Shown here piece after piece: positions 1-10,089 of a stretch of 64,000 bases of DNA. The notes beneath the pieces are model-generated. The model did no database searches and was not told the origin of the DNA. It was given only the letters and a program-made list of their open reading frames with translations. Every line of letters starts with the position of its first letter. Position 1 is the stretch's first letter. Position numbers and translations under genes: made by a program. Source of the stretch: Omphiscola glabra. Lineage: Eukaryota > Mollusca > Gastropoda > Lymnaeidae. The DNA lies in NCBI GenBank assembly GCA_964017045.1, contig OZ024809.1, positions 11,662,307 to 11,726,306 of the forward strand, in the 5' to 3' direction.

Positions 1-190
1 CAGTGATGTCAATATATGGGTCGTAGACTGTGCCTGTGAGATGTTTCAGTGATGTCAATATATGGGTCGTAGACTGTGCCAGTGAGATGTTTCAATGATG
101 TCAATATGTGCGTCATAGACCGTGCCAGTCAGATGTTTCAGTGATGTCAATATGCGGGTCGTAGACTGTGCATGTGAGATGTTTCAGTGA
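1..190. repeat. 46-bp tandem repeat, about 4 copies
   Basis: Four head-to-tail copies of a 46-bp unit containing GATGTCAATATATGGGTCGT, each ending in GAGATGTTT, with a few substitutions per copy. The array starts at or before the window edge, so its true length is unknown. It breaks off in a partial fifth copy near 190. Confidence 0.9.
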
Positions 191-1030
191 TCTCTTCTAC
201 TCATGTATTTGAAGCTGTGCCAGAGAGTATTTTTGAAAGAGATATAAATGACATTTTACTTGACATGGTGATGACAATAATTAACTTCATTTTATAATTC
301 AAGAATCATTAAAATAAACATAAAATTAACTCGAATTTAAAAAAACAAAAAACTTCCGTCTGACTATCGTGGGAAAGTGCGGTTACTGCCCTTTAGTAAA
401 CAAATTTAAAAAAATAATAATAATTGACCATTTCGAAATCTGGCCGTGAGTTCCATTATATCCGAATTGAAATAATGGGTTATCGGTAATTTGTTTGAAA
501 AAAATTTGATCGAACGGAAATTTGATTGAAAGGAAATTTTGTCGAATCTTTTTTTTTTTTTTCACTTCACACGTTAAAATTTTTGCGTCCAATTTCTTTT
601 TGAGCGCATTATTTTTTTAACTGTATAGTTTAGTGGGAATATAATGTGACGTGTCACTTCCGTTTACACAAAGCCGTAGATGATTCCCCAGTTTCTAACT
701 TATTTTATACATAAACTTGGTCGTTATTATTGTATTTTGTAACTATATAAAGATATATTATGATGAAATTCTTACCCACCAAAAAAAAACAACAAAAAAC
801 GAGCACTCCAAGGTGGACCACGATTCTTTTATAAGAAACCTCCTCCACCCCTCCCCCCCCCCCCCCTTTCCCCTTTTTTTTAATTTAACATATTGCCCTA
901 GATTCATAATGAAGTACACCGCTGTCATGACCAGAAAACAACAGACACTGGACTTCTACTCGTCCATGACCTTGCTCCTCCTGGAAGTCAATTCTATCAG
1001 TTGTTGGTGACAGCTGCACGTGCCGTTTAT
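191..1030. other. AT-rich spacer
   Basis: No gene seen. It holds a T-run near 548-562, a poly-C run near 850-866 followed by poly-T, and short chance reading frames without recognisable domains. Confidence 0.6.
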
Positions 1031-1100
1031 TGGTACACGACGCGCTCTGGTACAATCATGCCCTGGTACAATCGTGCCCTGGTACAATCGCGCTTTGGTA
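1031..1100. repeat. 16-bp tandem repeat, about 4 copies
   Basis: Imperfect copies of a 16-bp unit starting TGGTACAATCGTGCCC. The first copy is the most diverged. Confidence 0.75.
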
Positions 1101-1275
1101 TGGAGTTTATATACTAAATAACACTGTGTTTTAGTTACCGATTGTGGGACAAAGCTTATAAACTTTTAAAGTTTATTATAAATCCATAATAATTTTTTTA
1201 TATTTTTTTTTGGTCGTTTACACAACTAATAATTTTGTTTGTTTAAATTACTTTACAATAGCAGCAATACGGAAG

Positions 1276-1462
1276 CAGTGGTGTAGCGAGCTTAACTCGC
1301 GCCCGGAGCACAATAACTTTTTTAGCGCCCCCCAATACCTTTTTAGCGCCCCCCCCTATTCGAAAACCATACAATATTATAGTAAAATATACCATTTGAC
1401 GCCCCTTTGTGAGTAGCGCCCGGGGCATGATGCCCCCCTTGCCCCTCCTCACTACGCCACTG
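1276..1462. mobile_element. hAT-type MITE, family 1, copy A
   Basis: A 187-bp element with terminal inverted repeats: it begins CAGTGGTGTAGCGAG and ends CTCACTACGCCACTG, whose reverse complement is CAGTGGCGTAGTGAG. It is flanked by an 8-bp target duplication, TACGGAAG at 1268-1275 and TACGGAAA at 1463-1470 (7 of 8 identical). The CAG..CTG termini with 8-bp duplications are the hAT hallmark. The inside is a short duplicated block of GCGCCCCCC and CTTTTT, with no coding potential, so it is non-autonomous. Copy B lies at 4899-5084. Confidence 0.9.
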
Positions 1463-1580
1463 TACGGAAATAGTATTGTTTACACAATGAATAGTAAAAT
1501 GGAATAAATGTTTGCGGAATGTGTAAATAAGAAAAAAGAATTACATTTGAAATTAGTAGGCGATTACATGACCCGGTCGG

Positions 1581-1640
1581 TAAGTGTCGGAATATGTTGG
1601 TATATGTCGGGATATGTCGGGATATGTCGGGATATGTTGG
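1581..1640. repeat. 10-bp tandem repeat, 6 copies
   Basis: Six copies of GATATGTCGG with small variations (TAAGTGTCGG, AATATGTTGG and similar). The period is exactly one DNA helical turn. Confidence 0.8.
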
Positions 1641-1697
1641 ATTAAGAAAATGTGGAGAAATAATATGTGATAAAACAACAACTAACGGATAAATTTG

Positions 1698-1895
1698 GTG
1701 AGCACCGTGAGTGGAGCACGTGAGTGGAGCACCGTGAGTGGAGCACCGTGAGTGGAGCACCGTGAGTGGAGCACGTGAGTGGAGCACCGTAAGTGTGAGC
1801 GGAGCACCGTGAGTGTGAGCGGAGTACCGTGAGTGGAGCACCGTGAGTGGAGCACGTGAGTGGAGCACGTGAGTGGAGCACGTGAGTGGAGCACG
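1698..1895. repeat. 13/14-bp E-box-containing tandem repeat
   Basis: About 15 copies of GTGAGTGGAGCAC with or without an extra C/CG at the junction. Where the unit is shorter, the junction makes the palindrome CACGTG, a canonical bHLH E-box; I count five of these. The chance minus-strand frames of 79-202 codons across this stretch are translations of the array in different phases and are not annotated. Confidence 0.85.
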
Positions 1896-2698
1896 AGTAG
1901 CCGACATATAGGTGGGAGGAATACAGCCATCAGCACAATTATTTATTGATTTATTTTGTGTGTTTATATAGTTATACCCCGCATCCCAATGGCGTCGGCA
2001 ATGCGTCAACTTCCCATTTACTACCGTTAGCTGACAAAAACATGCATTCACGTGATACACTTTATAAGAATCCCATTTATTGTAACACCCCCCCTTTCCC
2101 CCCCCCCCCCCACTTTCCCAGCTATACGCAACGATCCCTGAACTATATTAATATTCTAATACTAGAATATATGATCCGGTGTTATCGGGATAATAATGGT
2201 AGGTTCTTTGCGATAATTTCTACCTGCTATTGCAAAAGCTCATCACAATTCCTAACTTTAAAACAAAGTATATGATATTTTCGTCTCTAACATCATTAGG
2301 TTTTGAGAATTATTTACCTGCTATATACCACACGCCTACCCTAGTCTCATTCACGCGCCTAAACTACTTCTTTATTCCTCTAAACGTGAAGTTATATTAC
2401 CCCAATCTAAATTATCAATAATTTTTCACTTTTGTCCCTATACAAAATCAATGGGCGACGATTTCTACGCTAGAAAATTACTTTAGATGTATCCCTTTTC
2501 GTGCCCTTGAACCACAACTTAAGTTTACAGCAAAGACTCTATATATGATAAAAAACGGAATTTGATATATTGTTATCGTCATCGAAAATTTAAACAAACT
2601 TTTTCTTTTTTTAAAAAAAAATTAAACATTATCAGAAAATAATAAAGCAAAGAATTCTTTTATCTAAAGAAGAAACTTGCCACCATTGTTCCACATAA
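1896..2698. other. AT-rich spacer with poly-C run
   Basis: No gene seen. Contains a C-rich stretch at about 2087-2112 and otherwise AT-rich unique sequence. Confidence 0.5.
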
Positions 2699-3114
2699 AT
2701 AACAGACTTGAGTGTCTATAACAGACTTGAGTGTCTATAACAGACTTGAGTGTCTATAACAGACTTGAGTGTCTATAACAGACTTGAGTGTCTATAACAG
2801 ACTTGAGTGTCTATAACAGACTTGAGTGTCTATAACATACTTGAGTGTCTATAACAGACTTGAGTGTCTATAACAGACTTGAGTGTCTATAACAGACTTG
2901 AGTGTCTATAACAGACTTGAGTGTCTATAACAGACTTGAGTGTCTATAACATACTTGAGTGTCTATAACAGACTTGAGTGTCTATAACATACTTGAGTGT
3001 CTATAACAGACTTGAGTGTCTATAACAGACTTGAGTGTCTATAACAGACTTGAGTGTCTATAACAGACTTGATTTTCGATAACAGACTTGAGTGTCTATA
3101 ACAGACTTGAGTGC
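2699..3114. repeat. 19-bp tandem repeat, about 22 copies
   Basis: Near-identical copies of a 19-bp unit, CAGACTTGAGTGTCTATAA. Variation is mainly a recurring G-to-T change (CATACTTG), present in scattered units, plus one diverged unit near 3069. The low divergence suggests recent homogenisation. Confidence 0.95.
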
Positions 3115-3517
3115 CTTATTTTTAAAAATTTTGTCTCATAAAAATACACATCAAATTTACTTTTCGCAAATTAAAAACAAAAATATATTTTCATTTTTTT
3201 GGAAGAAATTATTAACTCTTCTCCATTTTTCGAAATTAAATTTTCAAGTGTGTAAAATGATTGTGTTTTGATATTGGTGGATATACTTATGTACCGGTAA
3301 ATGTACCCACGTTTTGGTAACGCCATTGATTTTCTTAATTGATAAATAAATGTTTATTTGTAAAAAGAGAATGTAACGTTTCCACTTCCACAAATGTAAT
3401 ACCATAGGAAATAAAGATATTGTCATCCACGTAAAAATGTACTTACCCTGTTTCCTTCCTCCGATATGAATATACCAAGGAAGGTCAATTATTTATGAAA
3501 TTAATTCCTTTATTTTG
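3115..3517. other. AT-rich spacer
   Basis: No gene seen. A 60-codon minus-strand frame here has no recognisable domain. Confidence 0.5.
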
Positions 3518-3897
3518 CGACGTATCTTGTGCTGTCTGGAACGTATCTTGTGCTGTCTGGGACGTATCTTGTGCTGTCTGGGACGTATCTTGTGCTGTCT
3601 GAGACGTATCTTGTGCTGTCTGGGACGTATATTGTGCTGTCTGGGACGTATCTTGTGCTGTCTGGGACGTATCTTGTGCTGTCTGAGACGTATCTTGTGC
3701 TGTCTGGGACGTATATTGTGCTGTCTGGGACGTATCTTGTGCTGTCTGGGACGTATCTTGTGCTGTCTGGGGCGTATCTTGTGCTGTCTGGGACGTATCT
3801 TGTGCTGTCTGGGACGTATCTTGTGCTGCCTGGGACGTATCTTGTGCTGCCTGGGACGTATTTTGTGCTGCCTTGGGCGTATTTTGTGCTGCCTAGG
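3518..3897. repeat. 21-bp tandem repeat, about 18 copies
   Basis: Unit of 21 bp with core CGTATCTTGTGCTGTCTGGG. The period is a multiple of three, so both plus-strand frames (heptapeptides around CCLGRIL and VLSGTYL) and a minus-strand frame (3510-3992, heptapeptide around DSTRYVP) stay open. Openness on both strands at once is a property of the repeat, not evidence of a gene. The right-most units are the most diverged (CTGCCTGGG). Confidence 0.9.
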
Positions 3898-3992
3898 GCA
3901 AAATAAACGTATCGACTACCCCATTCCCCAAAACTTTTATTAAAATTACTAACATCTTCCACTGGATTGTAGTCCCTTTCGTACCTTAACAT

Positions 3993-4890
3993 ACTTTACA
4001 TTATATTTGGTTCGTTCTTATTTGGATGAGTTGTGATTGGATATAGTGAATGCTATTCGGCTACATAGTTTCGCTGCACTGATTGAATTAAACTGCACTT
4101 TCTTATTAGTTGTGGCGCCCCAACGGTTCAAGGACCGAGGGACATGATGATGATTATAAAGGGAGATCGTGTATATGCTCTCTGGCTACAGTGACTTCTT
4201 GTTATGTGGCTATAACTTCACATTTGTTTGCAACTCAAATCATTTGCGCCCTCTCTTTTCCAAGAAAATTTTACCTTCACTTACCAGGCGCCCTGAAATT
4301 TGGGTGATTACCTCCGTTTTCCAGGTAAGTGAAATCACCCCCCCACGGTGCACACTTCCGGTGTCCAGTGAGCCAACAATGGCCGCCGTGGGGGTCGTTA
4401 AGCCACGTCATTCCCTGAAAGTCGACGCCTGGACACGCCTCGCTGGTCAAACACGGGTGTGTCAGCATTGTGTCGTCCCAAGAGGAAATTATGGAGCAAG
4501 CGGTGTCCACCCCTTAACTAGTCGTAATTGCTGGACAACGAAGAATTGTTCGGTCCCTGGACGTCATTTAGGAAACAAGGGTGTGTCCGGAGTGGGAAAG
4601 GAGTAGCTAGTGACTTTTGTGTCACCATTAGGGGGCCTATATTGACCGTTCCATCACTCACCATTACGCGTGTATCTGGAACGTTTTGCTACCATTAGGG
4701 GGTGTGTGCTGACCGTTCTATCCCTCACCATTAGGGGTATATGTTGACCATTGCGTCATCATAGGTGTTTATGTATGTAATGCGATGCAAGCTTCATTGT
4801 TTCAGTTAGTGAATAAGTAATTTTTTTTTTTTTTAAATACCCCAAAAAAAAAATGCTTTAGAGCTCTCCTTTGTTGTTGCCCGGAAGTAG
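3993..4890. other. Unique spacer, partly GC-rich, with decayed ~60-bp repeat at 4620-4770
   Basis: A 145-codon plus-strand frame (4169-4606) has no domain I recognise. At 4348-4400 the sequence has ACTTCCGGT and, further on, AACAATGGCCGCCG, which resemble ETS and YY1-like core promoter motifs. At 4622-4770 the phrases CCATTAGGGG and TTGACCGTT recur about three times as a badly decayed tandem repeat. Confidence 0.4.
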
Positions 4891-4898
4891 CGACAAGG

Positions 4899-5084
4899 CA
4901 GTGGCGTATCGAGCTTAACTCGCGCCCGGGGCACAATACCTTTTTAGCGCCCCCCAATACCTTTTTAGCGCCCCCCCATTCGAAAACCATACAATATTAT
5001 AGTAAAATATACCATTTGGCGCCCCTTTGTGAGTAGCGCCCGGGGCATGATGCCCCCCCCTTGCCCCCTCTCACTACGCCACTG
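4899..5084. mobile_element. hAT-type MITE, family 1, copy B
   Basis: A 186-bp element closely matching copy A at 1276-1462. It starts CAGTGGCGTATCGAG and ends CTCACTACGCCACTG. It is flanked by a perfect 8-bp target duplication, CGACAAGG at 4891-4898 and 5085-5092. It contains the same internal GCGCCCCCCAATACC duplication and no coding sequence. Confidence 0.93.
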
Positions 5085-5334
5085 CGACAAGGTGTTCACT
5101 AAATGTAATAGCAATAATGTCATTATGTGCAGAAACTTCTCACAATTTTCGGAGCAGGCTTACGTCAAATTTTTTTTGGCGTAGCCCGTCATATTGGCCG
5201 TCTGCCTCTCTACAACGGTTGAAAGAATCAATAAAAGAGAAAGCTTCCTCGACTTCTTAAATATATCGTCTGAAATATTTCGATCAATCACATTGTTAAA
5301 TATTCCAAATCTAGGTATATCGATGTGTGATATA

Positions 5335-5597
5335 TTTCAGTTTCTCAAATACTTGGTTTCTCAAATAATAGATTTCTGATAAATAATTGATTTTTCAATT
5401 AATTGATTTCTCAAATGTATTGATTTCTTAAATAATTAATTTCTCAAATATATTGATTTCTCAAATAAGTGATTTCTCAAATATATTGATTTCTTAAATA
5501 ATTGATATCTCAAATAATTGATTACTCAAATAATCGATTTCTCAAATGTATTGATTTCTCAAATAAGTGATTTCTCAAATAATTGATTTTTCGGATA
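5335..5597. repeat. 17-bp AT-rich tandem repeat, diverged
   Basis: About 15 imperfect copies of ATTGATTTCTCAAATAA with substitutions and 1-bp indels throughout. Much older-looking than neighbouring arrays. Confidence 0.75.
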
Positions 5598-5641
5598 TAT
5601 AACCATGTCTTTTTTTAAAAACTAATTTCAAAAGATGTCAT

Positions 5642-6237
5642 TTTGACACATTAATTGTGATACTGTTAGATGTCACTATATGATCACATTAATTGTGATA
5701 CTGTTAGATGTCACTATATGATCACATTAATTGTGATACTGTTAGATGTCACTATATGATCACATTAATTGTGATACTGTTAGATGTCACTATATGATCA
5801 CATTAATTGCGATACTGTTAGATGTCACTATATGATTACATTAATTGTGATACTGTTAGATGTCACTATATGATCACATTAATTGTGATACTGTTAGATG
5901 TCACTATATGATCACATTAATTGTGATACTGTTAGATGTCACTATATGATCTCATTAATTTCGATACTGCTAGATGTCACTATATGATCACATTAATTGC
6001 GATACTGTTAGATGTCACTATATGATCTCATTAATTGCGATACTGTTAGATGCCACCATATGATCACATTAATTGCGATACTGTTAGATGTCACTATATG
6101 ATCACATTGATTTCGATACTGTTAGAATCACCATATGATCACATTAATTTCGATACTATTAGATATCACTATATGATCATATTAATTTCGATACTGTTAG
6201 ATATCATTATATGATCACATTAATTTCGATACTGTTG
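5642..6237. repeat. 38-bp tandem repeat, about 15-16 copies
   Basis: The 38-bp unit includes GATGTCACTATATGATCACA, then TTAATTGTGATACTGTTA. Left-hand units are nearly identical, whereas right-hand units accumulate changes (TTTCGATACTG, ATATCATTATA), so the array decays towards its 3' side. Each unit carries a TGATCA palindrome. Confidence 0.93.
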
Positions 6238-6697
6238 GACTTGATACCAGGCACGCTAAACGTACCCGCACTCCATAACACTGACATGGCGTTAGAGATT
6301 GCGAACCTTGTTACGACAATCACGTCATTGGAATTAATAGAATAAATGCAGGGGTGGAATCCCCTTAAATGACTTTTTTTCTGTTGGGGGTTTGTCAACA
6401 ACACCCAATTACAGCGGCGCCCTTCCCCCCAAAATGACCGAAGGGACACAGGGGCGTCGCCGCTAAGTGAATGGGTCCTCTTGTTTGCCCACCTCGGGTC
6501 ACCAGAGCGTGATAATGAAGATGCACTTAAAGGGATAGCGGGGAAATTGCTTTGTATCGATTCGAACGGCGATTTTGAAAACGAATCACATGTTGGTGTA
6601 AGTGAATGGAGTAATTAGGAATGTAATGATTCGGCTGGGTGTTCAATGTTCAGCGTGTTTTCACAGTAAATTCTTTCTCTCATTCCATTCTCCCCTT
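6238..6697. other. Unique spacer
   Basis: No gene or complete element seen. Contains CACAGGGGCGTCGCCGC near 6448, which resembles a hAT terminus, but I could not find a matching inverted copy. Confidence 0.4.
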
Positions 6698-6870
6698 GGC
6701 GTCCTGTCAATCTATTTTACCTTATCAGATCGTGGCTTGGCGTACTGTCGAGCTAGTTTATCGTATCATATGGTATGTTGGCGTTCTGTTAATCTCTTTT
6801 ACCATATCACATGGTATGTTTGCGTTCTGTCAATCTCTTTTACCTTATCATATCGTATCATTTTGTTTCA
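6698..6870. repeat. About 42-bp tandem repeat, 4 diverged copies
   Basis: The phrases TTCTGTCAATCTCTTTTACC and TATCATATGGTATG recur four times with frequent substitutions. The two short plus-strand frames across it are by-products. Confidence 0.7.
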
Positions 6871-7077
6871 TGGCTTTTGTATAGTAAAAAAAAACGCGTA
6901 ACACACTGTGGTACAGACGACTGTGAAGTAATACGCTCGTGACATTATCACGTGTTTTTTTTTTCCAATGTCAAGTTATGGACAATTATTGTTAATTGAA
7001 TTGGGAACCGCGATGGCTTAAGCTTAGAGTGATGCAATTCTAATCTTTGAGACTTTACCAAAATTATGAAATGATTA

Positions 7078-7562
7078 ACTGAATACAGACATGGGCTCTG
7101 ACATAAGACAACTCAAAGATGTGAACACAGACATTGGCTCCTACAATAGACCACGTGCACTCAAATGTTTGACGCACAGATATTGGCTCAAACATTAGAC
7201 AACGCAAAGATTTCAAGACAGTCAGTGGTTCTGCCATTAGACAAATCAAATACTTGAACACAGACATTGGCCGGTGCCACTAGACCACTCAAACATTTGA
7301 ACACAGACATTGGCCGGTGCCACTAGACCACTCAAACATTTGAACACAGACATTGGCCGGTGCCACCAGACCACTCAAACATTTGAACACAGGCATTGGC
7401 CGGTGCCACTAGACCACTCAAACATTTGAACACAGACATTGGCCGGTGCCACCAGACCACTCAAACATTTGAACACAGACATTGGCCGGTGCCACTAGAC
7501 CACTCAAACATTTGAACACAGACATTGGCCGGTGCCACTAGACCACACAAAGATTCGAACAT
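7078..7562. repeat. 43-bp tandem repeat, about 11 copies, graded divergence
   Basis: Unit of 43 bp containing AACACAGACATTGGCCGGTG and CCACTCAAACATTTG. Units from about 7250 rightwards are almost identical; the four left-most units are strongly diverged (GGCTCTGACATAAGAC, GGTTCTGCCATTAG). One edge is thus fossilised while the other is homogenised. Confidence 0.93.
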
Positions 7563-7768
7563 TTATGGCAAAATTTAAAAAAAATTCATATATTTTACTG
7601 GCACACGTTTGCATACGAATTATTTCTCAGCTGGTGGTAGTGACCGGCGCCGAATTTAAATACCCCTTTCAATAATTAAGCACATTTTTTATAAAAGTAT
7701 TTAGAACAAACAAAACTCAATCAGTAGAACACAATTCCTTTATAATACGGATATTCTATGCTTGGTGG

Positions 7769-7970
7769 TCTTCTTCTGCTTATATCTGTGGGACCACGAT
7801 CAATTTATTCTGGTTCCTGGTTTAAATTCAGAGTTTTGCCTTTCGCTTAAGTGAGTTGCCGTCCAGGGCTAACGAGTCCCATCTAGGATGTTGGCTTTGG
7901 TAGGGATTGAACATCCAGACCACCACCTACTGGTTTGAGTCAGTTTGGACCGCTCGGCCACCCAGCACTC
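7769..7970 (-). mobile_element. tRNA-derived SINE, full length
   Basis: Read on the minus strand, it starts GAGTGCTGGGTGGCCGAGCG. It carries a Pol III A box like those of Leu/Ser tRNAs (TGGCCGAGCGGT, plus-strand 7948-7960) and a B box (GTTCAATCC, plus-strand 7904-7912) about 35 bp further on. The body (GGCAACTCACTTAAGCG, CTCTGAATTTAAA) recurs in the copy at 49559-49711. The 3' tail, ATAAATTGATCGTGG and then AGAAGAAG, matches the end of the LINE fragment at 39190-39432, so that LINE or a relative probably supplied the mobilising enzyme. I could not define its target-site duplication confidently. Confidence 0.82.
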
Positions 7971-8004
7971 TGGTATAATTACTGTACGGGGTGACGGCAC
8001 GAAA

Positions 8005-8170
8005 GATAACCGTTTGTTGGGTGGAAGATAACCTTTTGTTGGGTGGAAAATAACCGTTTGTTGGATGGAAGATAACCGTTTGTTGGATGGAAGATAGCTG
8101 TTTGTTTGGTGGAAGATAACCGTTTGTTGGGTGGAAGATTACCGTTTGTTGGATGTAAGATAACCGATTG
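8005..8170. repeat. 22-bp tandem repeat, about 7.5 copies
   Basis: Unit core GATAACCGTTTGTTGGGTGG, 22 bp including AA. Minus-strand frames through it translate as repeats of PTNGYLP type and are not genes. Confidence 0.88.
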
Positions 8171-8477
8171 TGAAGCAAAATATTTTTTTAAAAATATAGT
8201 TTTCAACAAACAAACAAAAAAGACTAAATTCTTTCTAATCCAATAATTTCTTAAATATACTGTAGATAATCCAGGATTACAGGATTACTGGAGATTATTT
8301 TGAAACTGAAAGAAAAGTAGGTCAAAATAAGTGTGATGTTGGAGTAAAACAGCAAGAAAACCACTGATTATTAAGATTATATTGCTATGATGATAAAAAC
8401 GTATCTCTATAATCATATTGCAATGACATCTGTGCAATCTGACAAATACCTATAAAACATACGGAGTGTCTGTCAGG

Positions 8478-8562
8478 CGATTGAGACCTCGCCTTTGACC
8501 TAACTACGAATGTAGACCTCGCTTTTGACCTAACCGATGGAGACCTCACATTTGACCTAACC
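8478..8562. repeat. 27-30-bp tandem repeat, left part (interrupted by MITE)
   Basis: Copies of GAGACCTCGCCTTTGACCTA with short variable linkers. The series resumes right of the MITE at about 8783-8845, which shows that the MITE inserted into a pre-existing array. Confidence 0.75.
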
Positions 8563-8773
8563 CAGTGGTCAGCAGACTAATTAGTCAAAAGAGCCAAAAA
8601 TCAGAAGCAAGAAGATAAAAAAATTAAAAAATTGAAGGCCAAATTTCTTTTCAAGAGCATGCCAAAGAACCATGCGTTCGGAGTCAAAACCGATTTGTGG
8701 CCGACTGACCGAGCCGCACGCGGATCATTACATAGCCGCATGCGGGTCGTGAGGCGCGATTTACTGACCAATT
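8563..8773. mobile_element. hAT-type MITE, family 4
   Basis: Starts CAGTGGTCAGCAGACTAATT and ends in a decayed inverted version (GCGATTTACTGACCAATT). The inside carries GAGCC near the left end and CCGCATGCGGGTCG near the right end. From memory this matches a widespread hAT MITE type with CAGTGGTCGGCAAAC termini. Flanks ACCTAACC (8555-8562) and ACCAAACG (8774-8781) agree at 6 of 8 positions, a probable old 8-bp duplication. A 73-codon frame inside is not a gene. Confidence 0.7.
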
Positions 8774-8782
8774 ACCAAACGG

Positions 8783-8845
8783 ATGAAGACCTCACCATTG
8801 ACATAACTGCGATGGAGACCTCGCCTTTGATCTTACTCATCATCC
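8783..8845. repeat. 27-30-bp tandem repeat, right part
   Basis: Two more diverged copies of the GAGACCTCGCCTTTGA unit seen left of the MITE at 8563-8773. Confidence 0.65.
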
Positions 8846-8849
8846 GATC

Positions 8850-10060
8850 CTAAAACTTTGCCGGATTTATTTTTAATCAAAAGCAAGTAGACATGTATAT
8901 TTTAAAAGGTCAAAGCAAAGTTGACATGCCCATTTGCCATGTGACAAGACGTCTCTCTACTGTGTCAACTCTGTCCAAACAGCCATTGTCTGGTCATTAA
9001 GTCCACACAGTACTGAACAATGTCCTTTTTGACAATGCTCATCAAAATGTCACAGCCGCGTTAAATGGTGTCTCTGAGTGTATCAGTCGACAAGTGGATG
9101 GCTCCATAGACTGGCGCACATCTCCAAGTGGCTGTTGGCGTGCCACTGAGTCCCCCAGATGTAATCCTTGAGCGACTCCCTTGTCCCGTAAAGATCCATT
9201 GTTCCCACCTGCACTTCCCCGACCTCGCCGGGGCCTCGTGGAGCCTTGCGCAGACTCGGAATTACATTTCGTCGAGAAATCCCGCCTCCCTATCAAAGCT
9301 AGCGCGACTTCCGGTCCGCGAGAGCCTCAAGTGGTCACGTGACGCTGGTTCCAGAGCGTGCCGGGCCCACCGGAAACCGGCTGATGGGTCCTCAATGGCA
9401 GTGCCGGCATCACTTCCGCTTCATGGCGGCTCTCAGGGTGCTTGGCGCGCAAATTACACGGGATTTGAACCCGGGGGAAGCGGTTGCTTCTTGCGTTCCA
9501 CTAGCCCGTGTCAGGCCACTCAGTGCCGTAGTGGCTGTCTGGTGGATAAAAAAAAAGGTGGATGCTCCCTTCACGGTGGAGTTATAATGTATCGACGTGC
9601 ATCTCGTGGAAGTTATGGCAATTACTCGGCCTACTGACGTACACAAGTTTGCAATTTGAGGAAATTTTGTAATCGATTTCGCCCACGACCAATTTAGGCT
9701 TGTTAAGAGTAAAGTAAATTTTGTTGTTAACTTGTGTGTGTGGTGGACGGGTGAAGGGGGGGAGTGGACGATACACGACGTGAGGTTGTGAGGAGGGGGG
9801 TCATAGTGTACTAAGATGAGCAGACTTGTGGCGAAAAGGGGATTTTTTAAAAATTATACGCGTGGTGCACTTGGATAAGTAACTAACGAATGGTCCCTAA
9901 ATGGATAATTCCGTAGTTTTGTGGATATCAATCATGTTTTGATTGTCTGGTCATCGTTAGGAAACTGTGTGGATATGATTAGCAAGGTGAACTTTCTATG
10001 TACACTAGCCGAGAATGCCTGATGTTTTGTTACGCAATCATATAACTCAGTGGTGGGAAG
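8850..10060. other. Unique spacer with CpG-rich core at about 9150-9560
   Basis: A 169-codon plus-strand frame (9128-9637) and a 78-codon minus frame (9410-9646) overlap here; neither shows a known domain. The stretch is unusually CpG-rich for this window. It has ACTTCCGGT (about 9308) and CACTTCCGCTTCATGGCGGC (about 9411-9430), resembling ETS and YY1-type sites of TATA-less promoters. It could be a promoter or first-exon region, but I see no supported coding exon attached to it. Confidence 0.35.
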
Positions 10061-10089
10061 CCCCCCCCCCCTCTCCGGAACCTCATGTG

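Noticed and set aside
6240..6480. Additional hAT element ending CACAGGGGCGTCGCC
   Set aside because: No inverted partner terminus or 8-bp duplication found.
7904..7960. Genuine Leu/Ser tRNA gene on the minus strand
   Set aside because: Only the A and B boxes are tRNA-like; no cloverleaf closes, and the sequence continues into a SINE body and LINE-like tail.
9128..9637. 169-codon plus-strand gene
   Set aside because: Composition is explained by the GC-rich patch; no domain, splice context or homologous feel; an antiparallel frame overlaps it.
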